From Chitinophaga pinensis (GTDB lineage: Bacteria; Bacteroidota; Bacteroidia; Chitinophagales; Chitinophagaceae): a DNA stretch of 48,146 bases. Location: contig CAMAQL010000007.1 of NCBI GenBank assembly GCA_945860605.1, positions 1 through 48,146 on the forward strand. The letters run 5' to 3'. Positions 34,506-41,693 of this stretch are shown here, piece after piece. The translations under genes were made by a program, and so were the position numbers. Under the pieces are notes generated by a model. That model did no database searches and was not told the origin of the DNA. It saw nothing but the letters and a program-made list of their open reading frames with translations. The first letter of the stretch is position 1; the number at the start of each line of letters is the position of its first letter.

Positions 34506-35213
34506 ATGTTAGATATAATATTTGAGGACGATGACCTAATTGTGATTAATAAACCTGCTGGCGTATTAAGTATACCAGATCGTTTTGGGAAAACACTTTC
34601 TATAAAGTCGCTCTTACAAGATAAATACGGCAATATATTTACAGTGCACCGTTTGGATCAAGCTACAAGTGGGCTTATTATTTTTGCAAAAAATGCCGAA
34701 GCACATAAGGAACTAAGCCTTTTATTTGAAGGCAGAACGATTGAAAAAAAATACCTTGGATTGGTGGTGGGCCGTCCTGAACAAAGTGGAAGTATTGACG
34801 GAAGCATTATGGAACACCCAGTCAAAAAGGGACAGATGTACATTCATGTAAAAGGAAAAATAGCATTGACAACCTATGAGGTTGTGACATACTACAAACG
34901 CTATGCTTTAGTTTCATTTCAAATTCATACAGGAAGAACCCATCAAATTAGGGTACACGCAAAACATATGGGACACCCTATTATTGCAGATGAAATTTAT
35001 GGCGATGGTGAAAAATTACTACTCTCTAGTATTAAGAAAAAGAATTTCAAATTAAGTAAATCAGAAGAAGAAGAAAAGCCACTACTAGCAAGACACGCCT
35101 TACATGCACATACTTTAAAACTTATTTTTAAAGAAAAGGCCTTTGCATTTGAAGCACCACTTCCTAAAGATTTGGCTGCAACGATTAAGCAATTAGATAA
35201 ATGGAATAGTTAA
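34506..35213 (+). CDS. RluA-family pseudouridine synthase
   Basis: The 235-residue protein is a synthase of the RluA/RluC/RluD family without an S4 domain. The catalytic aspartate is Asp51 in VHRLDQATSGLIIFAK, and the conserved IHTGRTHQIRVHAKHMGHPI region (about 138-158) and the C-terminal LLARHALHAHTLKL are present. It is close in size to E. coli RluA (219), but the exact RNA site cannot be assigned. It starts 3 bases after the RluB-like stop, so it is translationally linked to it. Its end is one base from the convergent rimM end. Confidence 0.93.
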   Translation: MLDIIFEDDDLIVINKPAGVLSIPDRFGKTLSIKSLLQDKYGNIFTVHRLDQATSGLIIFAKNAEAHKELSLLFEGRTIEKKYLGLVVGRPEQSGSIDGSIMEHPVKKGQMYIHVKGKIALTTYEVVTYYKRYALVSFQIHTGRTHQIRVHAKHMGHPIIADEIYGDGEKLLLSSIKKKNFKLSKSEEEEKPLLARHALHAHTLKLIFKEKAFAFEAPLPKDLAATIKQLDKWNS

Positions 35214-35214
35214 A

Positions 35215-35748
35215 TTATTTAGCTTGGTCGGTCTCTGTGTATAAATCTAATAAGCCGTCTGGCAATACAACATCCACTTGCTTTTTTGCATGGTCTACCC
35301 CTTTAAGGCTCTCCTCATGTAAAGGAATATAAGCTTCCTGACCTTGGTATAAAATGGTCACCATAAGTTGATGAGGTTGTTCTATCACTTCTTCTATCTT
35401 TCCTAATTCAATTCCTTTTTCAATCACCATATAACCTAATAAAGAAAGCGGTGAACTTTTATCCACTAGCAATTGAAACTCGGCTTCTGGCAGCCATACT
35501 TTTTTTCCAATCAAAATACTACAGGCTTCTCTTGTCGTAATGCCTTCTACTTGTAAATGGGTTAAACTTTCGGTTTTGGCCGACGCGGACTGTATGAAAT
35601 AGGGAATAAAACTAGCCAGATTTTTTTCAATAAAAATGGCATCAATCCCTTTAAAATGAATGGGTGTACCCAAGGCATGCTCTAAAATAAGATGCCCTGT
35701 TAGACCATGTGCTGCCACTATTTTCCCGATATGGATATACTCACTCAT
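35215..35748 (-). CDS. rimM: 16S rRNA processing factor RimM
   Basis: RimM helps mature the head of the 30S subunit and binds ribosomal protein S19. The 177-residue product has the N-terminal RimM barrel (IHIGKIVAAHGLTGHLILEH) and a C-terminal PRC-barrel part (LSLLGYMVIEKGIELGKIEEVIEQPHQLMV) with a conserved IPLHEESLKGVDHAKKQV end. I start at the ATG at 35748 rather than a TTG two codons earlier. It lies downstream of rpsP in the same direction, but a strong terminator and a separate -7 box lie between, so it probably has its own promoter. Confidence 0.93.
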   Translation of the reverse strand: MSEYIHIGKIVAAHGLTGHLILEHALGTPIHFKGIDAIFIEKNLASFIPYFIQSASAKTESLTHLQVEGITTREACSILIGKKVWLPEAEFQLLVDKSSPLSLLGYMVIEKGIELGKIEEVIEQPHQLMVTILYQGQEAYIPLHEESLKGVDHAKKQVDVVLPDGLLDLYTETDQAK

Positions 35749-35751
35749 ACA

Positions 35752-35759
35752 CAAATTTA
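35752..35759 (-). promoter_or_regulatory. -7 box of rimM, three bases before the start codon
   Basis: On the minus strand TAAATTTG fully matches TAnnTTTG, followed by TGT and then the rimM ATG. No TTTG -33 element is seen at 17-21 bases. The rpsP terminator lies just upstream. Confidence 0.45.
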
Positions 35760-35776
35760 GTAAATGATTGGACGAT

Positions 35777-35805
35777 AAAAAAAACCTCCCGAAATTCGGG
35801 AGGTT
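35777..35805 (-). terminator. Intrinsic terminator after rpsP
   Basis: Arms AACCTCCCGAA (35783-35793) and TTCGGGAGGTT (35795-35805) are perfectly complementary around one central base. On the minus strand the stem is followed by a T-run (A-run on plus, 35777-35784). It follows the rpsP stop by about 36 bases. Confidence 0.9.
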
Positions 35806-35841
35806 GAATGCTATTGAATCTTAACTATGTTGCAGTTTAGT

Positions 35842-36345
35842 TTATTCTGCAGCTGGAGTTTCTTCAGCAGCCGCTTCTGGTGCTGCTTCTTCAGCAACAA
35901 CTTCTGCAGGTGCTTCAGCAACTGGTTCAGCTACTTTCTTAACTACTGGTACATACACTTTTTTAGCAGCTTGTGCTTTTTTGTGTGAATCAGATTTAGA
36001 AGCAATTGATGTTTCATGCTCAGCATACCAAGACTCAAACTTAGTCATTGCAGTTGCATCATCAAATAGACCTAATTTAACACCACGTAATAAGTGTTTT
36101 AAATAAAGTACTCCTTTGAAAGATAAAATTCTGCGAACGGTGTCTGTAGGTTGAGCACCTTTGTTTAACCACTCTAAAGACTTTTGACGATCTAAATTGA
36201 TTGTCGCTGGAACTGTTAAAGGATTGTAAGTACCAATTTTTTCGATGAATTTACCATCTCTTGGTGCGCGTCCGTCAGCCACTACTATAAAGTAGAAAGG
36301 CCTTTTTTTACTACCATGACGCTGTAGTCTCATTTTTACTGCCAT
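35842..36345 (-). CDS. rpsP: 30S ribosomal protein S16
   Basis: The first part (about 1-85, [31 protein letters not shown]...) is a complete S16. I start at the ATG at 36345; the longer frame from 36393 adds a leader that is not conserved and overlaps the promoter. The product is 167 residues because of a C-terminal extension (about 110-167) that ends in an alanine/glutamate-rich tail, common in Bacteroidota S16. It lies between ffh and rimM in the same direction, recalling the ffh-rpsP-rimM-trmD cluster of other bacteria. Confidence 0.96.
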   Translation of the reverse strand: MAVKMRLQRHGSKKRPFYFIVVADGRAPRDGKFIEKIGTYNPLTVPATINLDRQKSLEWLNKGAQPTDTVRRILSFKGVLYLKHLLRGVKLGLFDDATAMTKFESWYAEHETSIASKSDSHKKAQAAKKVYVPVVKKVAEPVAEAPAEVVAEEAAPEAAAEETPAAE

Positions 36346-36390
36346 TTTAAATAGAAATTTATAGGCGTTAACAAATAGGGTTAAGGGGAG

Positions 36391-36423
36391 CAAAGATAAA
36401 ATAAATTACTGAACTCGCCCAAT
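36391..36423 (-). promoter_or_regulatory. Promoter of rpsP
   Basis: On the minus strand TATCTTTG (36398-36391) is a perfect -7 box, with ATTG (36423-36420) 21 bases upstream as a possible -33. The leader to the rpsP ATG (36345) would be about 40 bases. Confidence 0.5.
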
Positions 36424-36493
36424 TAAATGGAATAAGAAAGCAAAATTGGACAAAAAAGTTGAAAATCAAGCACTTATAACTTTACAGGCTTGT

Positions 36494-37822
36494 TTATCTT
36501 CTCATGCCAGGCATTTTACTTGCCATGGCCGCCCCCGCAGGACCGCTCATTGTCTTCATCATTTGTTTCATTTGGTCAAACTGTTTGATAAAGGCATTGA
36601 TTTCGGCAAGGTCTTTTCCTGCGCCTTTTGCAATTCTTGCTTTTCTACTTGGTGTTAAGGTATCTGGATTCCTTCGCTCTACTAAGGTCATTGACTGAAT
36701 GATGGCTTCGACACCTTTGAAAGCATCTTCTTTGATATCAATATCTTTAATGCTTTTCCCAACGCCCGGTATCATCCCCATTAAATCTTTTATGTTCCCC
36801 ATTTTTTTGATCTGCTGAATTTGGGTTAAAAAATCCTCAAAATCAAATTGGTTTTTTCGAATTTTCTTCTCTAATTTTTTCGCCTCAACCTCGTCAAATT
36901 GAGCCTGTGCTTTTTCAACCAAAGAGGTAATGTCTCCCATCCCTAAAATTCTTTGCGCCATCCTCTCAGGATAAAAAATATCTAATGTATCCATCTTCTC
37001 CCCACTACTCATGAACTTAATCGGCTTGTTCACTGTATACTTTATAGATAAAGCTGCACCACCTCTAGTATCGCCATCTAATTTTGTTAAAACAACGCCA
37101 GTAAAATCTAATCGGTCGTTGAAAGTCTTTGCTGTATTGACTGCATCCTGCCCTGTCATTGAGTCTACGACAAATAAAATTTCTTGTGGCTGAATAGCAG
37201 ATTTAATATTTGCTACTTCGTTCATCATCATTTCATCTACAGCAAGTCTACCTGCAGTATCGATAATGATCACGTTTTTGTTATTTTGTTTGGCGTATGC
37301 AATTGCATTTTGCGCAATTGAAACTGCATCTTTATTTTCACGCTCTACAAAAATATCTACACCAATTTGTTCTGCTAATACCGTCAACTGATCCATTGCT
37401 GCAGGACGATAAATATCGGCGGCAACCAATAAGGGAGATTTTTTTTGGGCCTTCAAATAGGTGGCCAATTTGCCAGAAAAAGTGGTCTTACCACTACCCT
37501 GCAAACCTGCTACTAAAATGATGGTTGGATTTTTCGAGGTATCCAAAAAACTTGCTTCCGAACCCATCAATGCAGTTAATTCATCCTGCACAATTTTAAC
37601 CATCAATTGACTAGGACTAATGGCATTGATTACTTTTTCACCAACGGCTTTTTCTTTAATACTATCTGTAAATTCCTTGGCAATTTTAAAGTTCACATCG
37701 GCATCCAACAAGGCTTTTCTGATATCTTTAAGGGTGTTGGCCACATTCAATTCATTGATGCGGGATTGGCCTTTTAGGTGTTTAAACGCTGATTCTAATT
37801 TTTCACTAAGTGCATTGAACAT
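36494..37822 (-). CDS. ffh: Signal recognition particle protein Ffh
   Basis: Ffh is the SRP GTPase that, with the 4.5S RNA, brings membrane-protein ribosomes to FtsY. The 442-residue protein has the N domain (about 1-85), the G domain with AGLQGSGKTTFSGKLA (around 105-120), DTAGRLAVDEMM and TKLDGDTRGGAALS, and a methionine-rich M domain from about 300 with the RNA-binding SRKARIAKGAG motif near the C-terminus. The end (MKTMSGPAGAAMASKMPGMRR) is typical. No 4.5S RNA gene is visible nearby. A perfect TATCTTTG box lies 21-28 bases before the ATG. Confidence 0.98.
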   Translation of the reverse strand: MFNALSEKLESAFKHLKGQSRINELNVANTLKDIRKALLDADVNFKIAKEFTDSIKEKAVGEKVINAISPSQLMVKIVQDELTALMGSEASFLDTSKNPTIILVAGLQGSGKTTFSGKLATYLKAQKKSPLLVAADIYRPAAMDQLTVLAEQIGVDIFVERENKDAVSIAQNAIAYAKQNNKNVIIIDTAGRLAVDEMMMNEVANIKSAIQPQEILFVVDSMTGQDAVNTAKTFNDRLDFTGVVLTKLDGDTRGGAALSIKYTVNKPIKFMSSGEKMDTLDIFYPERMAQRILGMGDITSLVEKAQAQFDEVEAKKLEKKIRKNQFDFEDFLTQIQQIKKMGNIKDLMGMIPGVGKSIKDIDIKEDAFKGVEAIIQSMTLVERRNPDTLTPSRKARIAKGAGKDLAEINAFIKQFDQMKQMMKTMSGPAGAAMASKMPGMRR

Positions 37823-37842
37823 AGGTGCTTCTTTATAGTTTG

Positions 37843-37850
37843 CAAAGATA
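37843..37850 (-). promoter_or_regulatory. -7 box of ffh
   Basis: On the minus strand TATCTTTG fully matches TAnnTTTG and lies 20 bases before the ffh ATG (37822). The -33 element is not clear. Confidence 0.5.
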
Positions 37851-37933
37851 AGTTATCAAAGGCACTGAAAATCAGGGGATAAAATTGAAAAAAAATAAAT
37901 ATTAGAACACTTTCTAAATGCCTATTTTTTGTC

Positions 37934-37949
37934 ATAATCAATTGATTAT
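37934..37949. repeat. Perfect 16-base palindrome
   Basis: ATAATCAATTGATTAT reads the same on both strands. It lies 84 bases upstream of the ffh -7 box and about 140 bases before the START-like gene. It could be a regulator site; being AT-only apart from two pairs, chance is also possible. Confidence 0.45.
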
Positions 37950-38065
37950 CATGATAAATTGATGGAACTACCCTACTTGTTTATAAGTCTTTACAGTTTG
38001 TTAACGAATTAAGTCACTAAAATACTTGGAGGCATGCTTTTATTTAATATTATTGCATCAAACGA

Positions 38066-38081
38066 TGCCCTAAATAGGGCA
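38066..38081. repeat. Perfect 16-base palindrome just before a start codon
   Basis: TGCCCTAAATAGGGCA is fully self-complementary (7-base arms, AA/TT centre) and ends 10 bases before the ATG at 38092. In RNA it would form a hairpin with a GC-rich arm next to the ribosome-binding area; in DNA it could be an operator. Confidence 0.55.
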
Positions 38082-38091
38082 GATTGATATT

Positions 38092-38475
38092 ATGAGTAAA
38101 AAATTACTATTTACACTTGAATTTCCGGTTAGATGTTCTCCTGCAATCTTATTTGAATTCCTCTCCACCGCTTCTGGTTTACAAGAATGGTTCGCTGATA
38201 GAGTAGACGAATGGGAAAATGTTTTCAGTTTTTCATGGAATGGTGGCACACCAGACAAGGCAGAAATTTTAGATCAAGAAGAAAATAAATTCATTCGATT
38301 TAGGTGGTTACACAGCGAAAAGAATGAATATTTTGAGTTTAGTATTGAAAAAACAGAAATTTCAAATCAAACTGTATTGATTATTAAGGATTTTGCGGAG
38401 AAAAATGAGATCAAAGACCAAAGTCAACTTTGGGGTTATCAAATCAAAGAGCTATTTTATAGAATAGGTAGCTAG
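38092..38475 (+). CDS. START-like (SRPBCC-fold) domain protein
   Basis: The 127-residue protein has the START/SRPBCC-like beta-sheet layout: an opening KLLFTLEFPVRCSPAILFEFLST, followed by GLQEWFADRVDEWENVFSFSW, and a final helix (KDQSQLWGYQIKELFYRIGS). Such proteins bind small hydrophobic ligands, and this compact form is common and conserved in Bacteroidota, with no known ligand. It has no signal peptide, so it is cytoplasmic. It is 10 bases upstream of the LptF/LptG-type permease gene, and the two are probably co-transcribed, but no functional link is established. Confidence 0.82.
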   Translation: MSKKLLFTLEFPVRCSPAILFEFLSTASGLQEWFADRVDEWENVFSFSWNGGTPDKAEILDQEENKFIRFRWLHSEKNEYFEFSIEKTEISNQTVLIIKDFAEKNEIKDQSQLWGYQIKELFYRIGS

Positions 38476-38485
38476 CACTACAATT

Positions 38486-39910
38486 TTGTTCAAAAAATTA
38501 GACATACTAATTCTCAGGGCTTTTATCGGACCCTTTTTGGCGGCATTGACTATTTCTATATTCGTGCTGACCATGCAATTCTTTTGGCTATATATTGACG
38601 ATCTTGTTGGTAAAGGATTGGATACATTCATTATTTTGAAATTAGTTGGCCTTGTATCTATCAGCATGTTGACGACTGCCATTCCATTGGCATTGCTTTT
38701 TTCTTCGATCATGACATTTGGAAATTTGGGTGAAAGTTTTGAATTGATTGCTATTAAGTCCGCAGGCATTCCCTTAATTCGTTTCATGCGTCCACTTTTT
38801 ATTTTTGCAATCTTCCTAGCAGGAATTGCATTTTTATTAGCCAATAATATTATTCCGGTCTCTCAAATGCGGTTAACTACTTTGAAATATGAAATCATCG
38901 TATCCAAACCCGCTATCGATTTAAAGGAAGGCGTTTTTTATGATAAAATTGACGGTTATGTGATTAAATTAGGCAAGAAAGAGGCCAATGATAGCGTGAT
39001 CAATGATATCGTTATTTTTGAGAAAAGATTTGGGCTGCAGGATAATATGATAATGGCAAAGTCAGGCGTGATGCGCGTTACACCTGATAAAAAGTTTTTA
39101 GAGTTTATATTGTACAATGGCTGGCGTTACCAAGAAAAAGGTTACAGGGCAACCACCAATACCGAATTTACAAGGCTCAATTTTAAAGAATATAAAAAAG
39201 TTTTTGACCTGAAAAGTTTTCAGATGAACAAAACGGTGGATGTTATTTATGATCCAAAAATGTTGAGCGTTAGACAATTGGGGAAAGCAATAGATTCCAT
39301 TCAATCGATGGATAGTTTTTTTATCAAAAAAGCAAGCATAGAAATTTACCCCTATTTAAAATTTATACTTTATAAGGATAGTGCTAGATTATTTAAAGAG
39401 ATTCCATCTTCCCCAATCAAAAATTTTGATGCAATCATTCCAAAAGATGAACGTTATAATATTGTTGAATCGGTTGGTTACCAATTCTCCTCTTTGCAAA
39501 ATAATTTAGCAAGCTTAGTGACGATCTATAAAGACCAACAGCACGCTGAAACAATGCACGCTATTGAATGGCATCGCAAGTTCACCCTCTCCTTTGCCTG
39601 TATTGTATTGTTTTTAATTGGGGCGCCTTTAGGTGCGATTATCAGAAAAGGAGGATTGGGTGCGCCAATGGTTTCAGCAATTGCCTTTTTTGTTATCTTT
39701 TTCTTACTCAATAATTTTGGAGAGAAACTAGCCAAGTCGGAGCAATGGTCGGTGTATGCTGGGATGTGGTTGTCTAGTTTATTTTTAATACCCGTTGGAC
39801 TGTTCTTAACCTATAAGGCCATGCGTGATTCACAGTTGTTCAATCAAGAATTTTACTACCGTTTTTTACAGCCAATTAAGGTAACTTTACAGAAGTACTT
39901 TAAAAAATAA
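38486..39910 (+). CDS. LptF/LptG-family lipopolysaccharide transport permease
   Basis: The 474-residue protein belongs to the YjgP/YjgQ permease family that extracts LPS from the inner membrane with the ATPase LptB. Membrane helices are seen at about 10-38, 52-75, 98-122, and then 350-372, 386-405 and 415-440; the periplasmic part between is longer than in E. coli LptF/LptG (about 360 residues), as is usual in Bacteroidota. The start is a TTG at 38486: no in-frame ATG precedes it after the upstream stop, and the resulting MFKKLDILILRAFIGPF matches the conserved family N-terminus. Which of LptF or LptG it represents is not decidable here; the partner and LptB are not in the window. Confidence 0.93.
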   Translation: MFKKLDILILRAFIGPFLAALTISIFVLTMQFFWLYIDDLVGKGLDTFIILKLVGLVSISMLTTAIPLALLFSSIMTFGNLGESFELIAIKSAGIPLIRFMRPLFIFAIFLAGIAFLLANNIIPVSQMRLTTLKYEIIVSKPAIDLKEGVFYDKIDGYVIKLGKKEANDSVINDIVIFEKRFGLQDNMIMAKSGVMRVTPDKKFLEFILYNGWRYQEKGYRATTNTEFTRLNFKEYKKVFDLKSFQMNKTVDVIYDPKMLSVRQLGKAIDSIQSMDSFFIKKASIEIYPYLKFILYKDSARLFKEIPSSPIKNFDAIIPKDERYNIVESVGYQFSSLQNNLASLVTIYKDQQHAETMHAIEWHRKFTLSFACIVLFLIGAPLGAIIRKGGLGAPMVSAIAFFVIFFLLNNFGEKLAKSEQWSVYAGMWLSSLFLIPVGLFLTYKAMRDSQLFNQEFYYRFLQPIKVTLQKYFKK

Positions 39911-39914
39911 TCCT

Positions 39915-40649
39915 ATGTCTAGTTCATCTAACAGTAGACGTCAGTTCATCAAACAAACTGGCAAAGCGGGTATTGCAATGGCGAGTATGCCAATCATTCA
40001 TACATTTGGTGGATTACAATTGAGTCAGGAGGTGAATTATATACAACAGCCCTTGCCCTATGCCTTTAATGCTTTAGAACCATTCATAGACGCTATGACG
40101 ATGGATATTCATTATACTAAGCATGCAGCTGGATATACCAAAAATTTAAATGACGCATGTGTTGCAGAAAGCGTGGATATCAAAAGCAAATCAATTACCA
40201 GTTTACTAGAATCCATTTCAAAGTATTCTACAAAAATGCGTAACAATGCAGGCGGTCATTATAACCATGAATTATTTTGGCAATTAATGAAACCAGCTCC
40301 TGCCACTTCACCCACTGGTGCATTAGCAGATGCCATCAATAAAAGCTTCGGTTCATTAGATAATTTTAAGACGGCCTTTAGCGATGCAGCAAAAACAAGA
40401 TTTGGAAGTGGCTGGGCATGGCTCATTGTGAAAGAGAAAGGTCAATTAGCAATTTGCTCTACACCCAACCAAGACAATCCAGTAATGGATATTGCAGAAA
40501 CAAAAGGATATCCTTTGTTGGGATTAGATGTTTGGGAACATGCTTACTATTTGAAGTATCAAAATAAACGCCCCGACTATATTAATGCATGGTGGAACCT
40601 TGTCAACTGGAAATTTGTAGAGGATAGATACAACGCATTCAAATTCTAA
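39915..40649 (+). CDS. Fe/Mn superoxide dismutase with a Tat signal peptide
   Basis: The 244-residue protein is a Fe/Mn-family superoxide dismutase. Metal ligands are His66, His118, Asp205 and His209 (DIHYTKH, NHELFW, LDVWEHAYY), all intact. Unlike cytoplasmic SODs of about 200 residues, it starts with NSRRQFIKQTGKAGIAMASM, a twin-arginine motif followed by a hydrophobic stretch, so it is probably folded with its metal in the cytoplasm and exported by Tat to the periplasm. Whether it is Fe- or Mn-specific cannot be decided. The gene starts 4 bases after the LptF/G-like stop and precedes a metal-transporter gene. Confidence 0.93.
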   Translation: MSSSSNSRRQFIKQTGKAGIAMASMPIIHTFGGLQLSQEVNYIQQPLPYAFNALEPFIDAMTMDIHYTKHAAGYTKNLNDACVAESVDIKSKSITSLLESISKYSTKMRNNAGGHYNHELFWQLMKPAPATSPTGALADAINKSFGSLDNFKTAFSDAAKTRFGSGWAWLIVKEKGQLAICSTPNQDNPVMDIAETKGYPLLGLDVWEHAYYLKYQNKRPDYINAWWNLVNWKFVEDRYNAFKF

Positions 40650-40669
40650 TTCATTTCTAATTTATCCCA

Positions 40670-41656
40670 TTGCAAGCAGCTAAACAGAATTTAAAAATAC
40701 AGTTCTATGTCACTTCCTTAAGTGTCATTCTTTTTGTATTGAAGTTTGTCGCCTATTTCATGACGCACTCTCTATCAGTATTATCTGATGCACTAGAAAG
40801 TATTGTGAATGTCTTGGCTGGCGCCATTGGACTATATAGTTTATACGTCGCTTCTAAACCCAAAGACAAGGAACATCCTTATGGGCATGGAAAAGCAGAA
40901 TTTATATCAGCCGCGTTTGAAGGAAGCTTAATCATTGCAGCTGGTTTAATTATTTTTTACGAATCTATCAATGCAATTTTTAAACCCTCAGAATTACATA
41001 GCCTAGACAATGGATTATGGGTTTTGTTAGTCACTGCTTTCTTAAATTTATTTGCTGGTTTGATTGCGAAAAAAATGGGTAAGAAAAATAAATCACTAGC
41101 CCTAACATCAAGTGGTCAGCATTTAATATTAGACAGCTTCACCACATTTGCAGTGTCCATAGGTATTGGAATTGTACTATTGACCAATATCACCGGCATT
41201 GATGCGATACTAGCCATTTTAATGAGCTTTTGGATTATATACAATGGCTACAAAATCATTAGGGCTTCCTTAGCTGGTATTATGGACGAAGCCGATCTTG
41301 CTTTATTAGAAGAAGTAGTGGGTGAATTAAATAAAAACAGAAATATACAATGGGTTGACCTGCACAATTTAAGGGTAATTAAATATGGTAGCTTAATGCA
41401 TATTGACTGCCATCTTACAGTACCTTGGTTTTTAAACGTAAACGAAGCACACCAAGTAGTAGAAGAATTTACAAATTTAATTAAAGGTAAATTTGGAGCA
41501 AGCATTGAATTTTTTGTACATACGGATGGATGCATGTCCTATAGTTGCCCCATATGTGTAGCAGAAAATTGTGCTCAAAGAAAAGCACCTTTTGAACAAA
41601 AATTAGACTGGACAATTGAAAATGTATTATCAGATAATAAACATCAATTAGCATAA
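40670..41656 (+). CDS. Cation diffusion facilitator (CDF) metal efflux transporter
   Basis: The 328-residue protein has six membrane helices in the first about 210 residues and a cytoplasmic C-terminal domain. Helix 2 carries the metal-site motif SVLSDALESIVN and helix 5 the SSGQHLILDSFTT motif, both typical of CDF transporters for Zn, Fe, Mn or Co. A C-terminal cysteine cluster (Cys288, Cys293, Cys296, Cys301, CPICVAENC) may bind metal. The start is TTG at 40670: an in-frame stop lies 10 bases upstream, and the first internal ATG would delete helix 1. It is 20 bases after the SOD stop. Confidence 0.92.
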   Translation: MQAAKQNLKIQFYVTSLSVILFVLKFVAYFMTHSLSVLSDALESIVNVLAGAIGLYSLYVASKPKDKEHPYGHGKAEFISAAFEGSLIIAAGLIIFYESINAIFKPSELHSLDNGLWVLLVTAFLNLFAGLIAKKMGKKNKSLALTSSGQHLILDSFTTFAVSIGIGIVLLTNITGIDAILAILMSFWIIYNGYKIIRASLAGIMDEADLALLEEVVGELNKNRNIQWVDLHNLRVIKYGSLMHIDCHLTVPWFLNVNEAHQVVEEFTNLIKGKFGASIEFFVHTDGCMSYSCPICVAENCAQRKAPFEQKLDWTIENVLSDNKHQLA

Positions 41657-41693
41657 ATAAGTATCATAAAATTTCTTAAAAAAATTATAGCAT

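Larger units (their letters stand above)
37823..38091. other. Divergent intergenic region between ffh and the START-like gene
   Basis: The 269-base region holds the ffh -7 box (37843-37850), a perfect 16-base palindrome (37934-37949), a weak plus-strand promoter candidate (TTTG 37997-38000, 20 bases, AATACTTG 38021-38028) and a second perfect 16-base palindrome (38066-38081) just before the START-like start codon. No RNA gene or small ORF with support was seen. Confidence 0.5.

Noticed and set aside
35842-35950. Repetitive GCA/TTC-rich stretch
   Set aside because: It encodes the alanine/glutamate-rich C-terminal tail of ribosomal protein S16.
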